This document shows, piece by piece, positions 46,761 to 57,339 of a stretch of 64,000 bases of DNA. Origin of the DNA: Stenotrophomonas hibiscicola ATCC 19867. Lineage in GTDB: Bacteria; Pseudomonadota; Gammaproteobacteria; Xanthomonadales; Xanthomonadaceae. The notes below the pieces were generated by a model. That model was not told where the DNA came from and searched no databases. It saw only the letters and a list, made by a program, of their open reading frames with translations. Every line of letters begins with the position of its first letter. Position 1 is the stretch's first letter. Where the stretch lies: contig NZ_KB907500.1 of NCBI RefSeq assembly GCF_000382065.1, positions 741,882-805,881 on the forward strand. Direction: 5' to 3'. A program made the position numbers and the translations under genes.

Positions 46761-48485
46761 TCAGCTGCCCGACAGCATCCGGCGGATCTTGCGGCCGATG
46801 CGGGTCAGGAACGAGTCACCGGTATCGGCGGCGGTACGCACCGGCTTGGCCACCACCTGCACCGGGGTCACCGGGCTGGCGCCGTTGCCGGCGTTGGCCT
46901 GTACACCCTCGGTACCTTCGACCGGACGGCCGTGGCGACGACGACGGCGCTTGCGCGGCTTGTGCTCACCGTCCACCGTGGCTGCCGGTGCGCCTTCGGC
47001 ACGCGGCGGGCGCGGCGGACGCGGGGCCTGGGCGGCGGCGCCTTCGGCACCGGCAACCGCGGCGGCAGCGCCCTGCTCGCCTTCCACGCGCGGCTTGCGC
47101 GGGCCACGCGCACGGCGTTCGCCGCTGCGTTCACCGTCGCGACTACCGCGGCCACCACCACTGCCTGAGCGGCCGCCGCTGCGGCCACCGCCCCGACGCT
47201 CTTCCTCGGCGGCGCGGGCTTCGCGCGCTTCGCGGAAGATCTGGCCGACGCTTTCGTTGTCCTCGCCTTCCTCGCCTGCCGCCGGAGCCGGGCGTTCCGG
47301 GCGCGGCAGCGGGGTCAGCAGTTCCTTGGTGACCGGCTCGGACGGAATCTTCTGCTCGATATAGGCCTCGATGTCCGGCAGGCCCATGGCGTAGCGCTCG
47401 CAGGCGAAGCTGATCGCGTCGCCCTCCTCACCCAGGCGCGCGGTGCGGCCGATGCGATGCACGTAGTCTTCGGCGTCGAACGGCAGGTCGTAGTTGTAGA
47501 CGTACTTGATGCCGTCGATGTGCAGGCCGCGCGCAGCCACGTCGGTGGCCACCAGGATTTCCAGCTGGCCCTTCTGGAAGCGGTTGAGCAGGCTCTCGCG
47601 CTTCTTCTGCGGCACATCACCGGACAGCACGCCGACACGGTAGCCGGCCTTTTCCAGCGAACGCGCCACGCGCTCGACGAACACCTTGGTGTTGACGAAG
47701 ACCATGGTGCGCGCGCCTTCGCTGCGCGACAGCAGGCCCAGCAGCAGCGGAATCTTTTCGTCGTCGGCCGGGAAGTAGATGCGCTGGCGCACGCGCGCGG
47801 CGGTGATGGTCTCGGCTTCGACCACCAGCTTCTGCGGTTCGTTCATGTGCTCGTAGGCCAGCTCCAGCACGCGATGGCTGAGGGTGGCACTGAACAGCAG
47901 GGTCTGGCGGGTGGTGCGCTCGGGCATGCGGCGGAGCAGGAAGCGGATGTCCTTGATGAAGCCCAGGTCGAACATGCGGTCGGCTTCGTCCAGCACGCAG
48001 ATCTCGCAGGCGTGCAGCGACACCACCTTGTGCTGCTTCACATAGTCGATCAACCGGCCCGGGGTGGCGATGATCACGTCCACGCCCTGCTGCAGCAGTT
48101 CGCGCTGCTTGTCGTAATCCACGCCGCCGTAGACCAGGGCGAAGCGCAGGCCCAGGTCGGAACCGAACTTCACCGCATCCTTGTGGATCTGGATGGCCAG
48201 TTCGCGGGTCGGGGCGAGGATCAGCGCGCGCGGATCTTCCGGCTTGCGGTCGGCCAGGGCCGGACGCGTCAGCAGGCGGTTCACGACAGCGACCAGGAAG
48301 GCCAGGGTCTTGCCGGTGCCGGTCTGGGCCTGGCCGGCAACGTCACCACCGGGCAGCGCGACCGGCAGGGTCAGCGCCTGGATCGGGGTGCAACGGGTGA
48401 ATCCGGCTCCTTCAAGGCCGGCCTGCAGGGCCGGATGCAGCTCGAAGGAGGAGAAGGTCAAATCGGTCAGCGGTTTGTCGCTCAT
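46761..48485 (-). CDS. rhlB: ATP-dependent RNA helicase RhlB with long basic tail
   Basis: DEAD-box helicase that works with RNase E in the RNA degradosome. The helicase core (about 1-400) has [16 protein letters not shown] (Q motif), [29 protein letters not shown] and HRIGRTAR. The ~175-residue C-terminal tail is Gly/Arg/Ala/Pro-rich ([25 protein letters not shown]) and disordered; E. coli RhlB is 421 aa and has a much shorter tail. The rhlB / trxA / rho order with rhlB divergent is as in E. coli. Confidence 0.94.
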   Translation of the reverse strand: MSDKPLTDLTFSSFELHPALQAGLEGAGFTRCTPIQALTLPVALPGGDVAGQAQTGTGKTLAFLVAVVNRLLTRPALADRKPEDPRALILAPTRELAIQIHKDAVKFGSDLGLRFALVYGGVDYDKQRELLQQGVDVIIATPGRLIDYVKQHKVVSLHACEICVLDEADRMFDLGFIKDIRFLLRRMPERTTRQTLLFSATLSHRVLELAYEHMNEPQKLVVEAETITAARVRQRIYFPADDEKIPLLLGLLSRSEGARTMVFVNTKVFVERVARSLEKAGYRVGVLSGDVPQKKRESLLNRFQKGQLEILVATDVAARGLHIDGIKYVYNYDLPFDAEDYVHRIGRTARLGEEGDAISFACERYAMGLPDIEAYIEQKIPSEPVTKELLTPLPRPERPAPAAGEEGEDNESVGQIFREAREARAAEEERRGGGRSGGRSGSGGGRGSRDGERSGERRARGPRKPRVEGEQGAAAAVAGAEGAAAQAPRPPRPPRAEGAPAATVDGEHKPRKRRRRRHGRPVEGTEGVQANAGNGASPVTPVQVVAKPVRTAADTGDSFLTRIGRKIRRMLSGS

Positions 48486-48994
48486 GAGTCCGTCTTGGTA
48501 TGGCCGCCGGCCCGTGGGGCGGCTGGCACTTCAGCGTCTGGGGGCACCGTCGCAAACTGCGGCCCCTGCGGCGGGTTGGCAGGCTGGGACCACCTGGTCC
48601 GCGCGCCGCACAATGCCCCAGTTTACCGCACTCGGGCAGGCAAACCGGAATGCGGCGTCTCATGGCATCCAGAGACGCTACCTTCACCCAGCCACACCGG
48701 ACTTGAACGGCCTGCCCGGGTTCGCTGGTGTCGCCCACTGCCAGCCCCATGTACAGGAAGACAGTGAAATCCGACACATACCGGCCATCGAAGCGATCAC
48801 GATACGCTGGGTTCCAACCGGCGCCTGTCCCTGCCCTGCGATAGGGGTACACTGCCGGCCGTGAGCGTCCAGGCATCCCGCCGAACGCACCGCGGCAGTG
48901 CGCCGCGAGGCAACGACGAGGGTCGCGCCACCGGGCATGGCCCAGTTCACCCACCTCCGGCATGGCCGGGTGCAATCCAAGACGAGAAACCAAG
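48486..48994. other. 509-bp intergenic region between rhlB and trxA
   Basis: Divergent promoter region. No frame with family-like sequence was found. A weak sigma-70-like -10 (TACACT, 48849-48854) lies about 140 bp before trxA; no obvious -35 was seen. Nothing else recognisable. Confidence 0.5.
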
Positions 48995-49324
48995 ATGAGC
49001 GACAAGGTTGTACATGTCGGCGATGCCGACTTTGATAGCGCAGTGCTGAATTCCAAGGAACCGGTGCTGGTCGATTTCTGGGCCGAGTGGTGTGGCCCGT
49101 GCAAGATGATCGCCCCGGCGCTGGACGAACTGGCCGATGCCTACCAGGGCCGCGCCAAGATCGCCAAGGTCAACGTTGACCACAACCGTGCGCTGGCCGC
49201 CAAATACCACGTGCGTTCGATTCCGTACCTGGTCGTGTTCAAGGACGGCGAGAAGGTCGGCGAGCAGATCGGTGCGGTGGGCAAGGCCCAGCTGGCCGGC
49301 CTGCTGGACAAGGCCCTGGCCTGA
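48995..49324 (+). CDS. trxA: Thioredoxin 1
   Basis: Cytosolic dithiol reductant for ribonucleotide reductase, methionine sulfoxide reductases and DsbD. 109 aa, normal length, with the active site [13 protein letters not shown] and cis-Pro segment [12 protein letters not shown]. Divergent from rhlB and followed by rho, the same order as in E. coli. Confidence 0.97.
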   Translation: MSDKVVHVGDADFDSAVLNSKEPVLVDFWAEWCGPCKMIAPALDELADAYQGRAKIAKVNVDHNRALAAKYHVRSIPYLVVFKDGEKVGEQIGAVGKAQLAGLLDKALA

Positions 49325-49552
49325 TCCTGCGGTTCTCCGGCAGCCGCCGAACGCGGCTGCCGGCGGCGCCCCTGCGCCCATGATGAATGCTGTTCCCGGC
49401 GACCCTTGCATGGCGCCGCAGGCCGATGATAGTGTCGGCATATCCGGCCGCGTTCGCGTGCCGCACCCTCTGGACGCAGTTTCTTCCAGACCCATTCCCA
49501 ACGTTCGCCGCCCCAGCCGGGCGCTCGCACCTTCAAGCGAGGAATAACGCTC

Positions 49553-51304
49553 TTGTCCGATAACACTTCCGAAACCGGCAGCGCCGATGCGCCCGCCGAA
49601 AAGCGTGTGCGCAAGCCCCGCGTGAGCAAGGCCGCCGCCCCGGCAGCCGCCGAAACCAGCGCCGCTCCGGCGCAGCCGACGCTGCCGTTGGCCTCCGCGC
49701 CCGAAGCTCCCGCGCCGGCGCCTGCCGCAGCACCTGCACCGAGCGCGCCCGCCGCCGAGGCCCCTGCCAGCAGTGGCGGTGGCGAAGGCAGCGAAGGCCG
49801 CGAATCCGGCCAGCCGCGCCAGCAGCACAACCATCAGGGGGGCGGCCAGAACCAGGGCCAGAACCCATACAACCAGAATGGCCAGCAGGGCCAGGGGCAG
49901 GGCAACCGCCGCGACCGCTTCCGCAACCGCCGCGACCGTGACCGCAACAACCGCTTCCGCGACGAGGGCATGCCCAACGACGGCGGCGAGCAGCAGCCGT
50001 TCGTGCCGCGCCCGCACGCCAACGTGCCCGAGGGCTTCCCGGTCTATTCACTGAGCGACCTCAAGCGCATGCCGGCACAGAAGCTGCTGGAAATCGCCGA
50101 GCAGCTGCAGATCTCCGAAGGCGTGGCCCGCGCCCGCAAGCAGGATGTGATCTTCGCCCTGCTGAAGGTGCTGACCCGCCACGGCGATGGCGTTGCCGCC
50201 GACGGTGTGCTGGAAATCCTGCCGGATGGCTTTGGCTTCCTGCGCGCGGCTGAAGCCAGCTACCTGGCCGGCCCGGACGACACCTACATCTCGCCCAGCC
50301 AGATCCGCCGCTTCAACCTGCGCACCGGCGACCACATCTCCGGCCGCATCCGCTTCCCGAAGGACGGCGAGCGCTACTTCGCGCTGAACATCGTCGACAC
50401 CATCAACGGTGAGCCGATCGAAGCGTCGAAGAACAAGGTGCTGTTCGAGAACCTGACCGCCCTGTTCCCGCGCCGCCGCTTCACCCTGGAGCGTGGCAAC
50501 GGTTCGTCGGAAGACATCACCGGCCGCATCCTCGACCTGATGGCCCCGCAGGGCAAGGGCCAGCGCTCGCTCATCGTGTCGCAGCCGAAGGCCGGCAAGA
50601 CCATGATGATGCAGCAGGTCGCTACTGCCATCACCACCAACCACCCGGACGTGCACCTGATCGTGCTGCTGATCGACGAGCGCCCGGAAGAAGTGACCGA
50701 AATGCAGCGCACCGTGCGCGGCGAGGTCATCAGCTCGACCTTCGACGAGCCGGCCGCGCGCCACGTGCAGGTGGCCGAAATGGTCATCGAGCGCGCCAAG
50801 CGCCTGGTCGAGCACAAGAAGGACGTAGTGATCCTGCTCGACTCGATCACCCGCCTGGCCCGTGCCTACAACAACGTGGTGCCGAGCTCGGGCAAGGTGC
50901 TGACCGGTGGCGTGGACGCCAACGCCCTGCACCGCCCGAAGCGCTTCTTCGGTGCCGCGCGCAACGTGGAAGAAGGCGGCAGCCTGACCATCATCGCCAC
51001 CGCGCTGGTCGACACCGGCTCGAAGATGGACGAGGTGATCTACGAAGAGTTCAAGGGCACCGGCAACAGCGAAGTGCACCTGAGCCGTCGTATTGCTGAA
51101 AAGCGCGTGTTCCCGGCCATCGACATCAACCGTTCCGGCACCCGCCGCGAAGACCTGCTGATCGAGCCGGAACTGCTGCAGAAGATCTGGATCCTGCGCA
51201 AGCTGCTGCATCCGATGGACGAAATGGCCGCGATGGAATTCCTGCTGGACAAGATGAAGAACACCAAGTCCAACGACGAGTTCTTCGGTTCGATGAAGCG
51301 CTGA
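49553..51304 (+). CDS. rho: Transcription termination factor Rho with long disordered N-terminus
   Basis: Hexameric RNA-dependent helicase ending transcription at C-rich unstructured RNA. 583 aa against 419 in E. coli. The C-terminal ~420 residues hold the usual cold-shock RNA-binding fold ([21 protein letters not shown]), Walker [13 protein letters not shown], Walker [17 protein letters not shown] and [14 protein letters not shown]. The extra ~155 residues are Ala/Pro-rich, then Gly/Gln/Asn/Arg-rich ([36 protein letters not shown]), with strong low-complexity character. The start is TTG with an upstream GCGAGGAAT ribosome-binding site; the 228-bp gap after trxA is the rho leader. Confidence 0.96.
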   Translation: MSDNTSETGSADAPAEKRVRKPRVSKAAAPAAAETSAAPAQPTLPLASAPEAPAPAPAAAPAPSAPAAEAPASSGGGEGSEGRESGQPRQQHNHQGGGQNQGQNPYNQNGQQGQGQGNRRDRFRNRRDRDRNNRFRDEGMPNDGGEQQPFVPRPHANVPEGFPVYSLSDLKRMPAQKLLEIAEQLQISEGVARARKQDVIFALLKVLTRHGDGVAADGVLEILPDGFGFLRAAEASYLAGPDDTYISPSQIRRFNLRTGDHISGRIRFPKDGERYFALNIVDTINGEPIEASKNKVLFENLTALFPRRRFTLERGNGSSEDITGRILDLMAPQGKGQRSLIVSQPKAGKTMMMQQVATAITTNHPDVHLIVLLIDERPEEVTEMQRTVRGEVISSTFDEPAARHVQVAEMVIERAKRLVEHKKDVVILLDSITRLARAYNNVVPSSGKVLTGGVDANALHRPKRFFGAARNVEEGGSLTIIATALVDTGSKMDEVIYEEFKGTGNSEVHLSRRIAEKRVFPAIDINRSGTRREDLLIEPELLQKIWILRKLLHPMDEMAAMEFLLDKMKNTKSNDEFFGSMKR

Positions 51305-51326
51305 TCCGGCGTTGCATCGGAAGAAG

Positions 51327-51356
51327 CCTGCCGCTCGCTGCGGCAGGTTTTTTTTT
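51327..51356 (+). terminator. Intrinsic terminator after rho
   Basis: CCTGCCGC - TCGCT - GCGGCAGG stem followed by nine T residues. Confidence 0.92.
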
Positions 51357-51511
51357 GCCTGCAGGGCGACCTGTTTCACTTTGCCGCCTCCGACTTTTGG
51401 CGATAATTCGCCCTATACCCTGCCCGGCCCCAAGGGCGTGGCCACCGATTCCCGCTGTCGCCCCTTCCGGAGAACCGGTCGGGTCCAGCCTCCTGCCGGA
51501 TCCGTCGACGC

Positions 51512-53086
51512 ATGCGAACGCTGTCTCCCCGCCTCAACCTGGGCAAGCTGATCCTCGCCCTGGCCCTGCTCAGCGCCATCATCGCCCTGGCCAATACCCT
51601 GCTGGCCAGCTACCGGGTGCAGCGCGACCAGCTGGTCGGCAATACCCTGGAAGCCAACCGCGTCTATGCCACCAAGCTGGCCGAGACCACCCAGAACTTC
51701 CTGCTGGCCGCGCAGCAGGAGTTGGCGTATGCGGCCACCCGCCTGGGCCAGAGCAATCTCGATCCGGCACAGGCGCAGGACGAAGCCAGCCGCCTGCAGT
51801 TGCAGACCAACAGCTTCAATTCCTCGCTGGTGGTCGATGCCGATGGCCTGGTGATCGCCACCTCGCCACAGACCCTGCAGTTGCAGGGCGAGATCCTGCA
51901 CAGCGTCGGCAACAACGCGGCACTGGCCGCGCGCCAGCCGATGATCAGTGACCCGTACCAGTCGGCCACCGGCAAGCTGCTGGTCTCGCTGTCGCACCCG
52001 ATCTTCGACCGCCAGGGCCGCTATCGCGGCTACGTCAGCGGCACCCTCTACCTGCGCCAGCGCAGTGCGCTGCACACGCTGCTGGGCAAGCACTACTACC
52101 GCGACGGCTCGTACCTGTACGTGGTGGACCGCAATGGCCGCCTGCTGTACCACGCCGATGGCAAGCGGGTCGGCGACTACGTGGTCGGCAACCCGGCGGT
52201 GAAGGCAGTCGTGCGCGGTGAACGCGGTGCGCAGCAGGTCCGCAACAACCTGGGCGTGTCGATGCTGGCCGGCTATGCGCCGGTACCGGCCACCGGCTGG
52301 GGCATCGTCGCCCAGCGGCCGACCGAGGCCACGCTGCAGCCATTGTCGCGGTTGATGACCGCGGTGATCTGGAACGCGATCCCGCTCGGCCTGCTGTCAC
52401 TGCTGGTCACCTGGTGGTTCGCCCGCCGCATCTCGCTGCCACTGTGGCAGCTCGCACGCAACGTGCAGGGCGGCGAAGACACCGGCAATGCGATCAGCCA
52501 CGTCAGCGGCATCCGCGCGTGGTACTTCGAGGTCGCCCAACTCAAGCAGGCAGTGCTGCACAGCTTCAATGCCCTGCAGGACCGTATCGGTACGCTCAAC
52601 CGTGCCAGCCGTACCGACCCGCTGACCGGCCTGCTCAACCGCCGCGGCCTGCAGCAGGCGCTGGACGCGCTGCAGGTGCAGGGCATCCCGTTCGCGATCC
52701 TGGCGCTGGACATCGACCGCTTCAAGTCGATCAACGACAGCCATGGCCACGACGTCGGCGACGCCGCCATCGTCCACATCGCCGACCAGATGCGCCGCTA
52801 TTCGCGCGACAGCGACATCCTCTGCCGCGCCGGCGGCGAGGAATTCCTGCTGCTGCTGCCGGGCATCAGTACCGACTCGGCCCGCCAGGCCGGTGAACGC
52901 CTGCGCCAGCACATCGCCGATCACCCATTCGAACCGGTCGGCACCATCACAGTGTCCTTGGGCGTGGCTCACTTCCCCAGCTTCCATGTCGACGCCGAGC
53001 AGGCATTGCGGCTGGCCGACAAGGCGCTGTACATGGCCAAGGAACAAGGCCGCAACCGGGTGGTGATTTACCCTTACGCCGACTGA
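51512..53086 (+). CDS. Membrane diguanylate cyclase with dCache-like sensor
   Basis: Makes c-di-GMP from GTP. 524 aa: TM1 about 13-33, a ~245-aa periplasmic dCache-like sensor (SLVVDADGLVIATS, GSYLYVVDRNGRLLYHADGK), TM2 about 288-308, a short linker, and a C-terminal GGDEF domain with catalytic RAGGEEF and an inhibitory RxxD (RDSD) five residues before it, so product inhibition is expected. ALDIDRFKSINDSHGHDVGD carries the metal/GTP residues. The ligand is unknown. Ends convergent with the TonB-like gene, 33 bp apart. Confidence 0.93.
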   Translation: MRTLSPRLNLGKLILALALLSAIIALANTLLASYRVQRDQLVGNTLEANRVYATKLAETTQNFLLAAQQELAYAATRLGQSNLDPAQAQDEASRLQLQTNSFNSSLVVDADGLVIATSPQTLQLQGEILHSVGNNAALAARQPMISDPYQSATGKLLVSLSHPIFDRQGRYRGYVSGTLYLRQRSALHTLLGKHYYRDGSYLYVVDRNGRLLYHADGKRVGDYVVGNPAVKAVVRGERGAQQVRNNLGVSMLAGYAPVPATGWGIVAQRPTEATLQPLSRLMTAVIWNAIPLGLLSLLVTWWFARRISLPLWQLARNVQGGEDTGNAISHVSGIRAWYFEVAQLKQAVLHSFNALQDRIGTLNRASRTDPLTGLLNRRGLQQALDALQVQGIPFAILALDIDRFKSINDSHGHDVGDAAIVHIADQMRRYSRDSDILCRAGGEEFLLLLPGISTDSARQAGERLRQHIADHPFEPVGTITVSLGVAHFPSFHVDAEQALRLADKALYMAKEQGRNRVVIYPYAD

Positions 53087-53119
53087 CGCGGAGCCGGACT
53101 GGCCAGCTCCCCAAGGTCC

Positions 53120-54010
53120 TCAGCTCTGTTGCAGCGGGGTCAGCAGGCGCAGGCCGCGCTTGGCGCCGTCCACCATGTAGACGCCGCCTTCCGGCAGCAG
53201 ATCGCTGCCGGCCTGCTCGACCGGGTCGGCCTCGTGCCACGGCACGCTCTGCCGCGGCCCCGGAATGAAAGCGCGCCAGCGGCCATAGCGTTCCGCCTCT
53301 GCATTGGGATCATGGTTCAGGGCGAAGTTCACCGGGATGCGAACCGTCCAGCTGTCCCGGGTGCTGTCCTCGCCGGTGGTCGGTGGCTTGAAGGTCCAGG
53401 TGCGGGCGGTGCTGACGCTGGCTCTGGCCAGGATGTCGCGCATCTTGGCCAGGGTCCGCTCGGACGCGACCACAGCCATGTTCACCTGCTCGGCGGCCAC
53501 ATCGGCCACTGTTCCGTCACGCGCCACCTTGACCAGCAGCAGCACCTCACCCTGGCCACCGTTACGGTAGGCCGCCTCCGGGTAGCGCGGCGGTGTCATG
53601 TGCAGCGGGGTCACCGAACCAGTGGCCTTCGGATCGTACTCGCTGAAGTCGACACTGGTCATGCTGATTTCATAACCGCCATCGGCCGCAGCCTTGCCGC
53701 GCAGGCGAACGCGCAAAGGGGCCCGCGTGGCCACCGCCTGGCCAGCGCGCAGCGTGGGCTCGAAGCGCCAGCCCCCGATGGTGCCTTCGACGAAGGAGGC
53801 GATGCTCGGGGCGACCATGGCTTTCTGGTCCAGCACCAGCGAACTGACCGCGCCCTCCGGCGTGACCTCGATATGACCGGACAGCACCATGCTCATTTCC
53901 GCAGTCGCACGTACGGCGCGTGCGGTCTGCGCAGTGGCATCACCTGCAAGCAGGGGGGCGCCGGCACCGACGGCCAGCGCGAGGGCGAGAAACAGTGGAG
54001 AACGCATCAT
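53120..54010 (-). CDS. Periplasmic protein with TonB C-terminal-like domain
   Basis: A 296-aa precursor with a signal peptide (about residues 1-27, ending TAQ). The central part holds PPRYPEAAYRNGGQGEVLLL and VKVARDGTVADV, the P-x-YP-x-x-A...G...G-x-V pattern of TonB C-terminal domains, followed by a C-terminal extension that includes AFIPGPRQSVPWHEAD. It lacks the N-terminal membrane anchor and Pro-rich spacer needed for energy transduction, so it is not a classic TonB. Such secreted TonB-C proteins may act in peptidoglycan or envelope binding. Function unknown. Confidence 0.75.
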   Translation of the reverse strand: MMRSPLFLALALAVGAGAPLLAGDATAQTARAVRATAEMSMVLSGHIEVTPEGAVSSLVLDQKAMVAPSIASFVEGTIGGWRFEPTLRAGQAVATRAPLRVRLRGKAAADGGYEISMTSVDFSEYDPKATGSVTPLHMTPPRYPEAAYRNGGQGEVLLLVKVARDGTVADVAAEQVNMAVVASERTLAKMRDILARASVSTARTWTFKPPTTGEDSTRDSWTVRIPVNFALNHDPNAEAERYGRWRAFIPGPRQSVPWHEADPVEQAGSDLLPEGGVYMVDGAKRGLRLLTPLQQS

Positions 54011-54071
54011 TGCCGGATCCTTGGTGATGATCGGCGAGAGTACCTCAGCCCAAGCGCCCAGGACAGCCGGC

Positions 54072-55802
54072 TCAGGCCAGCCGGTGTGCACCCGCATAGG
54101 GCGGCGTGTCCGGATAGTCACCTCGGCCGAAGCGTTCCTGCAGGCCCTGCCACCAGCCCGGGTCGAACAGGTGCCGGTAGTGCTCGCGCACCGCTGCCAG
54201 CTCTGCAGCGGGCAGGCCCATGAACGGGCCGAAGCGCTCGGGAAACACGTCGCGCGGACCAACATGGAACCAGGGCTCGTCGGCCATGGCTTCCTCCGGC
54301 GTACGCGGCTGCGGCCACGCACGGAACACGCAGTCGCTGACCAGGCACAGCTCGTCGTAGTCGTAGAATACGGCCCGCCCATGCCGTGATACGCCGAAAT
54401 TCTTCGGTAGCATGTCACCGGGGAAGATGTTGTTGCGCGCCATGTCGGTGATCGCCTGCGCGTAGTCGAGTACCGCCGCGCGCACCGCCTCACCGCCCTG
54501 CTCGCGCAGGTACAGGTTCAATGGACGGAAACGGCGCTGCACGTAGCACAGTGCGATCTCCACCTCATCGCCATCAACGCGTACGCTCTGCGCGCACTGC
54601 TGCAGCAGTTCGTCCAGCAGGGCCGGCGCGAAACGCGCGCGCGGAAAGCGCAGATGACGATAGGGCTGTGCATCGAGCAGGCGGCCGACACGATCGAGGT
54701 TGAACACCAGCGCGTACTTCTCTTCCACCTGCTGTCGCGACATCGCCTTGGGCCACGCGAAGCGGTCGCGGATCAGCTTGAACACCAGCGGGTAACTGGG
54801 CAGGGTAAACACCGCCATGACCATGCCCGGCGTGCCTTCGGCGGGGACCAGCCGCTCCTGCGGGTGCTCGTTGAAGTGGCGGAAGAACGTGCGGTAGCGC
54901 TCGGTCTTGCCCTGCTTGGCACGTCCCAGCACCGTGTAGATCTCATCGATGGGCTTGCCCGGCAGCAGGCTGCGCAGGAACACCACGGCATCGCCCACCG
55001 TACCCAGATCGGCCTGGAAGTAGCTGCGCGACACGCCAAACAGATGGGCAACATCACGGCGCCGGGTCAGCACCGCATCGGCACGCAGGCCGCGCTCATC
55101 GTTGACCAGGGCAATCACGCAGGGTGAGAAGCGGTGCTCGCCGAATACACGTCCAACCAGATAGGCGCGGCGCTCGCGGTAGAACACGGTGTCGAGCAGT
55201 TCGATGCTGCGTACCGGCGTGTCCCCCCAATGGGCGAGGTCGTCCTGCAGGCGAACGGCGATGGCCGCCGCGCAGCGCAGCTGGTGCGCGTACGGAATGT
55301 CGAAACGATAGTCGGCCAACACGCGTTGCAGGGCCTCCACCGGCCGCGTCGGCGAGACGGCATAGGTATGCCGCGCGACGGGATGGGTGATCGCATCGGA
55401 CGGCTCGACGTCGAAAGCAATGAATTCCAGCGCCGGGTCCACGCCGCGGGTAGCGAACAGGCGCCGCGACAGCGTGTTGTAGAAGGTCTTGTACAGCTCG
55501 GCGTCGATCAGGCCCTGCAGTAACGCGCTGTAGCCGGCGTGCACCTGCAGCCACAGCGCGCGCTCGCCGATCGCGTCACCGGCGAGGCGGCGCAACGCAT
55601 CCATCTGCTCGGCGATGCACAGATCGTAGAGGGCGATGCGCTCGACTGCATCCTGTCGCGCACCGGCCCAGTCGCGCTGCTCGAAGCGCTGCCGCGCCCG
55701 CGCGGTGATCGCCGCGAAGCGGGCATGGTACTGCTCGAAACCATCGCGGATGGCACCGGCGATACGCGGCGCCAGCTCGGTAGCGATGTCAGGCTTGGAC
55801 AT
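54072..55802 (-). CDS. aceK: Isocitrate dehydrogenase kinase/phosphatase AceK
   Basis: Bifunctional regulator that phosphorylates and dephosphorylates isocitrate dehydrogenase at the branch between the TCA cycle and the glyoxylate bypass. 576 aa, typical length. Regulatory N-terminal half, then the kinase-like C-terminal half: [21 protein letters not shown] (nucleotide loop and Lys) and [19 protein letters not shown] (metal-binding Asp). The glyoxylate genes aceA/aceB are not next to it. The only isocitrate dehydrogenase in the window, 3 kb away, is the monomeric type, which is not the known AceK substrate. Confidence 0.96.
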   Translation of the reverse strand: MSKPDIATELAPRIAGAIRDGFEQYHARFAAITARARQRFEQRDWAGARQDAVERIALYDLCIAEQMDALRRLAGDAIGERALWLQVHAGYSALLQGLIDAELYKTFYNTLSRRLFATRGVDPALEFIAFDVEPSDAITHPVARHTYAVSPTRPVEALQRVLADYRFDIPYAHQLRCAAAIAVRLQDDLAHWGDTPVRSIELLDTVFYRERRAYLVGRVFGEHRFSPCVIALVNDERGLRADAVLTRRRDVAHLFGVSRSYFQADLGTVGDAVVFLRSLLPGKPIDEIYTVLGRAKQGKTERYRTFFRHFNEHPQERLVPAEGTPGMVMAVFTLPSYPLVFKLIRDRFAWPKAMSRQQVEEKYALVFNLDRVGRLLDAQPYRHLRFPRARFAPALLDELLQQCAQSVRVDGDEVEIALCYVQRRFRPLNLYLREQGGEAVRAAVLDYAQAITDMARNNIFPGDMLPKNFGVSRHGRAVFYDYDELCLVSDCVFRAWPQPRTPEEAMADEPWFHVGPRDVFPERFGPFMGLPAAELAAVREHYRHLFDPGWWQGLQERFGRGDYPDTPPYAGAHRLA

Positions 55803-55858
55803 GCGTAGCTAACCCGGGGAGGACCGGCTTCACCATACGCTGGCGTGGGGTTGCTTGT

Positions 55859-55920
55859 GTAGAGCCGAGCCCATGCTCGGCTGATCCAGGCAGAAGCAGC
55901 CGAGCATGGCTCGGCTCTAC
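55859..55920. repeat. Convergent SMAG-type pair upstream of aceK
   Basis: GTAGAGCCGAGCCCATGCTC ... GAGCATGGCTCGGCTCTAC: an inverted pair of the same variant as at 16334-16406, about 60 bp before the aceK start. Because both flanking genes read leftward, it would lie in the aceK leader or at the end of the GTPase operon. Confidence 0.9.
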
Positions 55921-55968
55921 AGTTGCAAAGAGCAGTCGGGCGGGCTCGACTCTACCGAAGCCAATGGC

Positions 55969-56328
55969 TCAGATCGCCAGTTCGGCCTCCACGTCCTGCA
56001 CCTTGCGTCGGGCCAGTGCAAGGTTGGACTTGGTCCGGTCCAGCACGATGTAGAAGAACAGTCCCTTCTTCTTCGCGACCGGTCGCATGATGTGGTACGC
56101 CTTGCCCAGCGAGATCAGGATATCCTCGATGCTGTCATTGAGGTTCAACGAGGCGGCGGTCTTCATCTTGGCCCGGATCACTTCGGTGTTGCCGGCAGCG
56201 GCCACCTCCATGTCCATGCCGGCACCGGCTTCGCCCAGCAGCATGCCGCTTTCGTAGTCGACCAGCGCCACTGCCTGCGCGCCGTCGATGCCCATCAGTG
56301 CGTTCAACGATTCATTCAATCCAGCCAC
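55969..56328 (-). CDS. Roadblock/LC7-like protein, last gene of the GTPase operon
   Basis: A 119-aa protein with a small alpha/beta fold consistent with roadblock/LC7: VALVDYESGMLLGEAG, then ASLNLNDSIEDILISLGKAY and FFYIVLDRTKSNLALAR. Start is a GTG (VAGLNESLN); longer upstream reading is less plausible because it crosses into the intergenic gap. The gene lies 53 bp after the second roadblock gene. Roadblock proteins typically dimerise and regulate small Ras-like GTPases, so the GTPase encoded two genes upstream is the likely partner. Confidence 0.75.
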   Translation of the reverse strand: MAGLNESLNALMGIDGAQAVALVDYESGMLLGEAGAGMDMEVAAAGNTEVIRAKMKTAASLNLNDSIEDILISLGKAYHIMRPVAKKKGLFFYIVLDRTKSNLALARRKVQDVEAELAI

Positions 56329-56381
56329 GTCGCACCCCTTGTCGATGTTGGTTCGAGCCCCTCGTTCCCCTGCGGCCGGGC

Positions 56382-56798
56382 TCACGATCCGCCGAGTTCG
56401 GCCAGGATCGCCTGGCCACATTCCCTGCTCTGCCACAGCACCTGGCCGATCACGCTGCGCTGGTCGCAGGCCGCCATCAGCAGCAGCGGTGCACGTCCCT
56501 CGGCCTGGATCGCCAGCATCAGCACCTTCCCGCCCATCGCTTCCAGCATCAGCGTCTGCAGATCCCCCAGCAGCAGTTCGCGCCCGACCGCCGCGGCCAG
56601 CGCCAGCATCGCGCTGGTCATTGCCGCCAGCCGTTCGCCGCGCCCTTCGGCACCAGCGCTGACCAGGGCAAAGCCATCGACACTGGCCAGCACTACCGTG
56701 CGCACGCCTTCCACCCGCTGCTGCAGGTCCTGCAGCAGCGGCTGCAGGCGCGCACGCTGGCCGGCATCGGGCAGCACCGCCATCTGCCCGTCAGCCAT
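56382..56798 (-). CDS. Roadblock/LC7-domain protein (MglB-like)
   Basis: A 138-aa protein with the roadblock/LC7 fold: VEGVRTVVLASVDGFALVSA at the start of the domain, a long helix (RLAAMTSAMLALAAAVGREL) and late strands (KVLMLAIQ, APLLLMAA). It overlaps the GTPase gene by 8 nt. In Myxococcus MglB is a roadblock GAP for the MglA GTPase; a similar GAP or regulator role is inferred here. Confidence 0.82.
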   Translation of the reverse strand: MADGQMAVLPDAGQRARLQPLLQDLQQRVEGVRTVVLASVDGFALVSAGAEGRGERLAAMTSAMLALAAAVGRELLLGDLQTLMLEAMGGKVLMLAIQAEGRAPLLLMAACDQRSVIGQVLWQSRECGQAILAELGGS

Positions 56799-57339
56799 GC
56801 GCGGCCACCAGTGCGTGCACTTCCATTTCGCTCATCAGTACATCCATCAGCAGCAATCCCTGTTCGCGGTCGCGGGCATCCACCGCCAGCAAAGGCAGCG
56901 GTTGATCATCCAGGCTGGCGCGTGCAGCCCAGTCGTCCAGCGCAGCGTGCGGCGCCTGGTCGAGATGGGTGACCGCCACCACCAGCGCCAATGACGCTGC
57001 GAACGGCTGCAGCACCTGCAGGTAGTCCTCCAGCTCGCCGGCCAACCCGGCACGGCGCGCGTCCAGCAGCAGCACCGCACCACGTGCCCCCTGCAGCAGG
57101 ATCGGCCACAGGAAATCAAAGCGCTGCTGGCCGGGTGTCCCGTAAAGCCGCAGGCGTTCGCCGTTGGGCAGGTCGATGTCTGCGTAGTCCAGCGCGACGG
57201 TGGTGGAGGCCTTGTCGGCACCGAGGCGATCACTGTTGGCCACATCGGTGTCGATCACCGCGCCGGCCGCGATGCTGCGCACGAGTGTGGACTTGCCGCT
57301 GCCCATGCCACCGAGCACGACCACCTTGTGCTCACGCAT
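56791..57339 (-). CDS. Ras-like small GTPase (MglA/COG2229 type)
   Basis: A 182-aa GTP-binding protein. G1 loop VVLGGMGSGKSTL; a G2/G3 region with TTVALDYADI and LYGTPGQQRFDF (normally DTPGQ, here Gly in place of the first Asp); G4 is THLD instead of NKxD. Such changes also occur in MglA-like proteins. Overlaps both neighbours by 8 nt, so it is translated with them. Proposed cytosolic switch protein for polarity, surface motility or cell-surface signalling, by analogy to MglA and Streptomyces conservons. Confidence 0.88.
   Translation of the reverse strand: MREHKVVVLGGMGSGKSTLVRSIAAGAVIDTDVANSDRLGADKASTTVALDYADIDLPNGERLRLYGTPGQQRFDFLWPILLQGARGAVLLLDARRAGLAGELEDYLQVLQPFAASLALVVAVTHLDQAPHAALDDWAARASLDDQPLPLLAVDARDREQGLLLMDVLMSEMEVHALVAAHG

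Noticed and set aside
48684..48980. Possible small gene between rhlB and trxA
   Set aside because: No ribosome-binding site, no family-like sequence; better explained as divergent promoter region.
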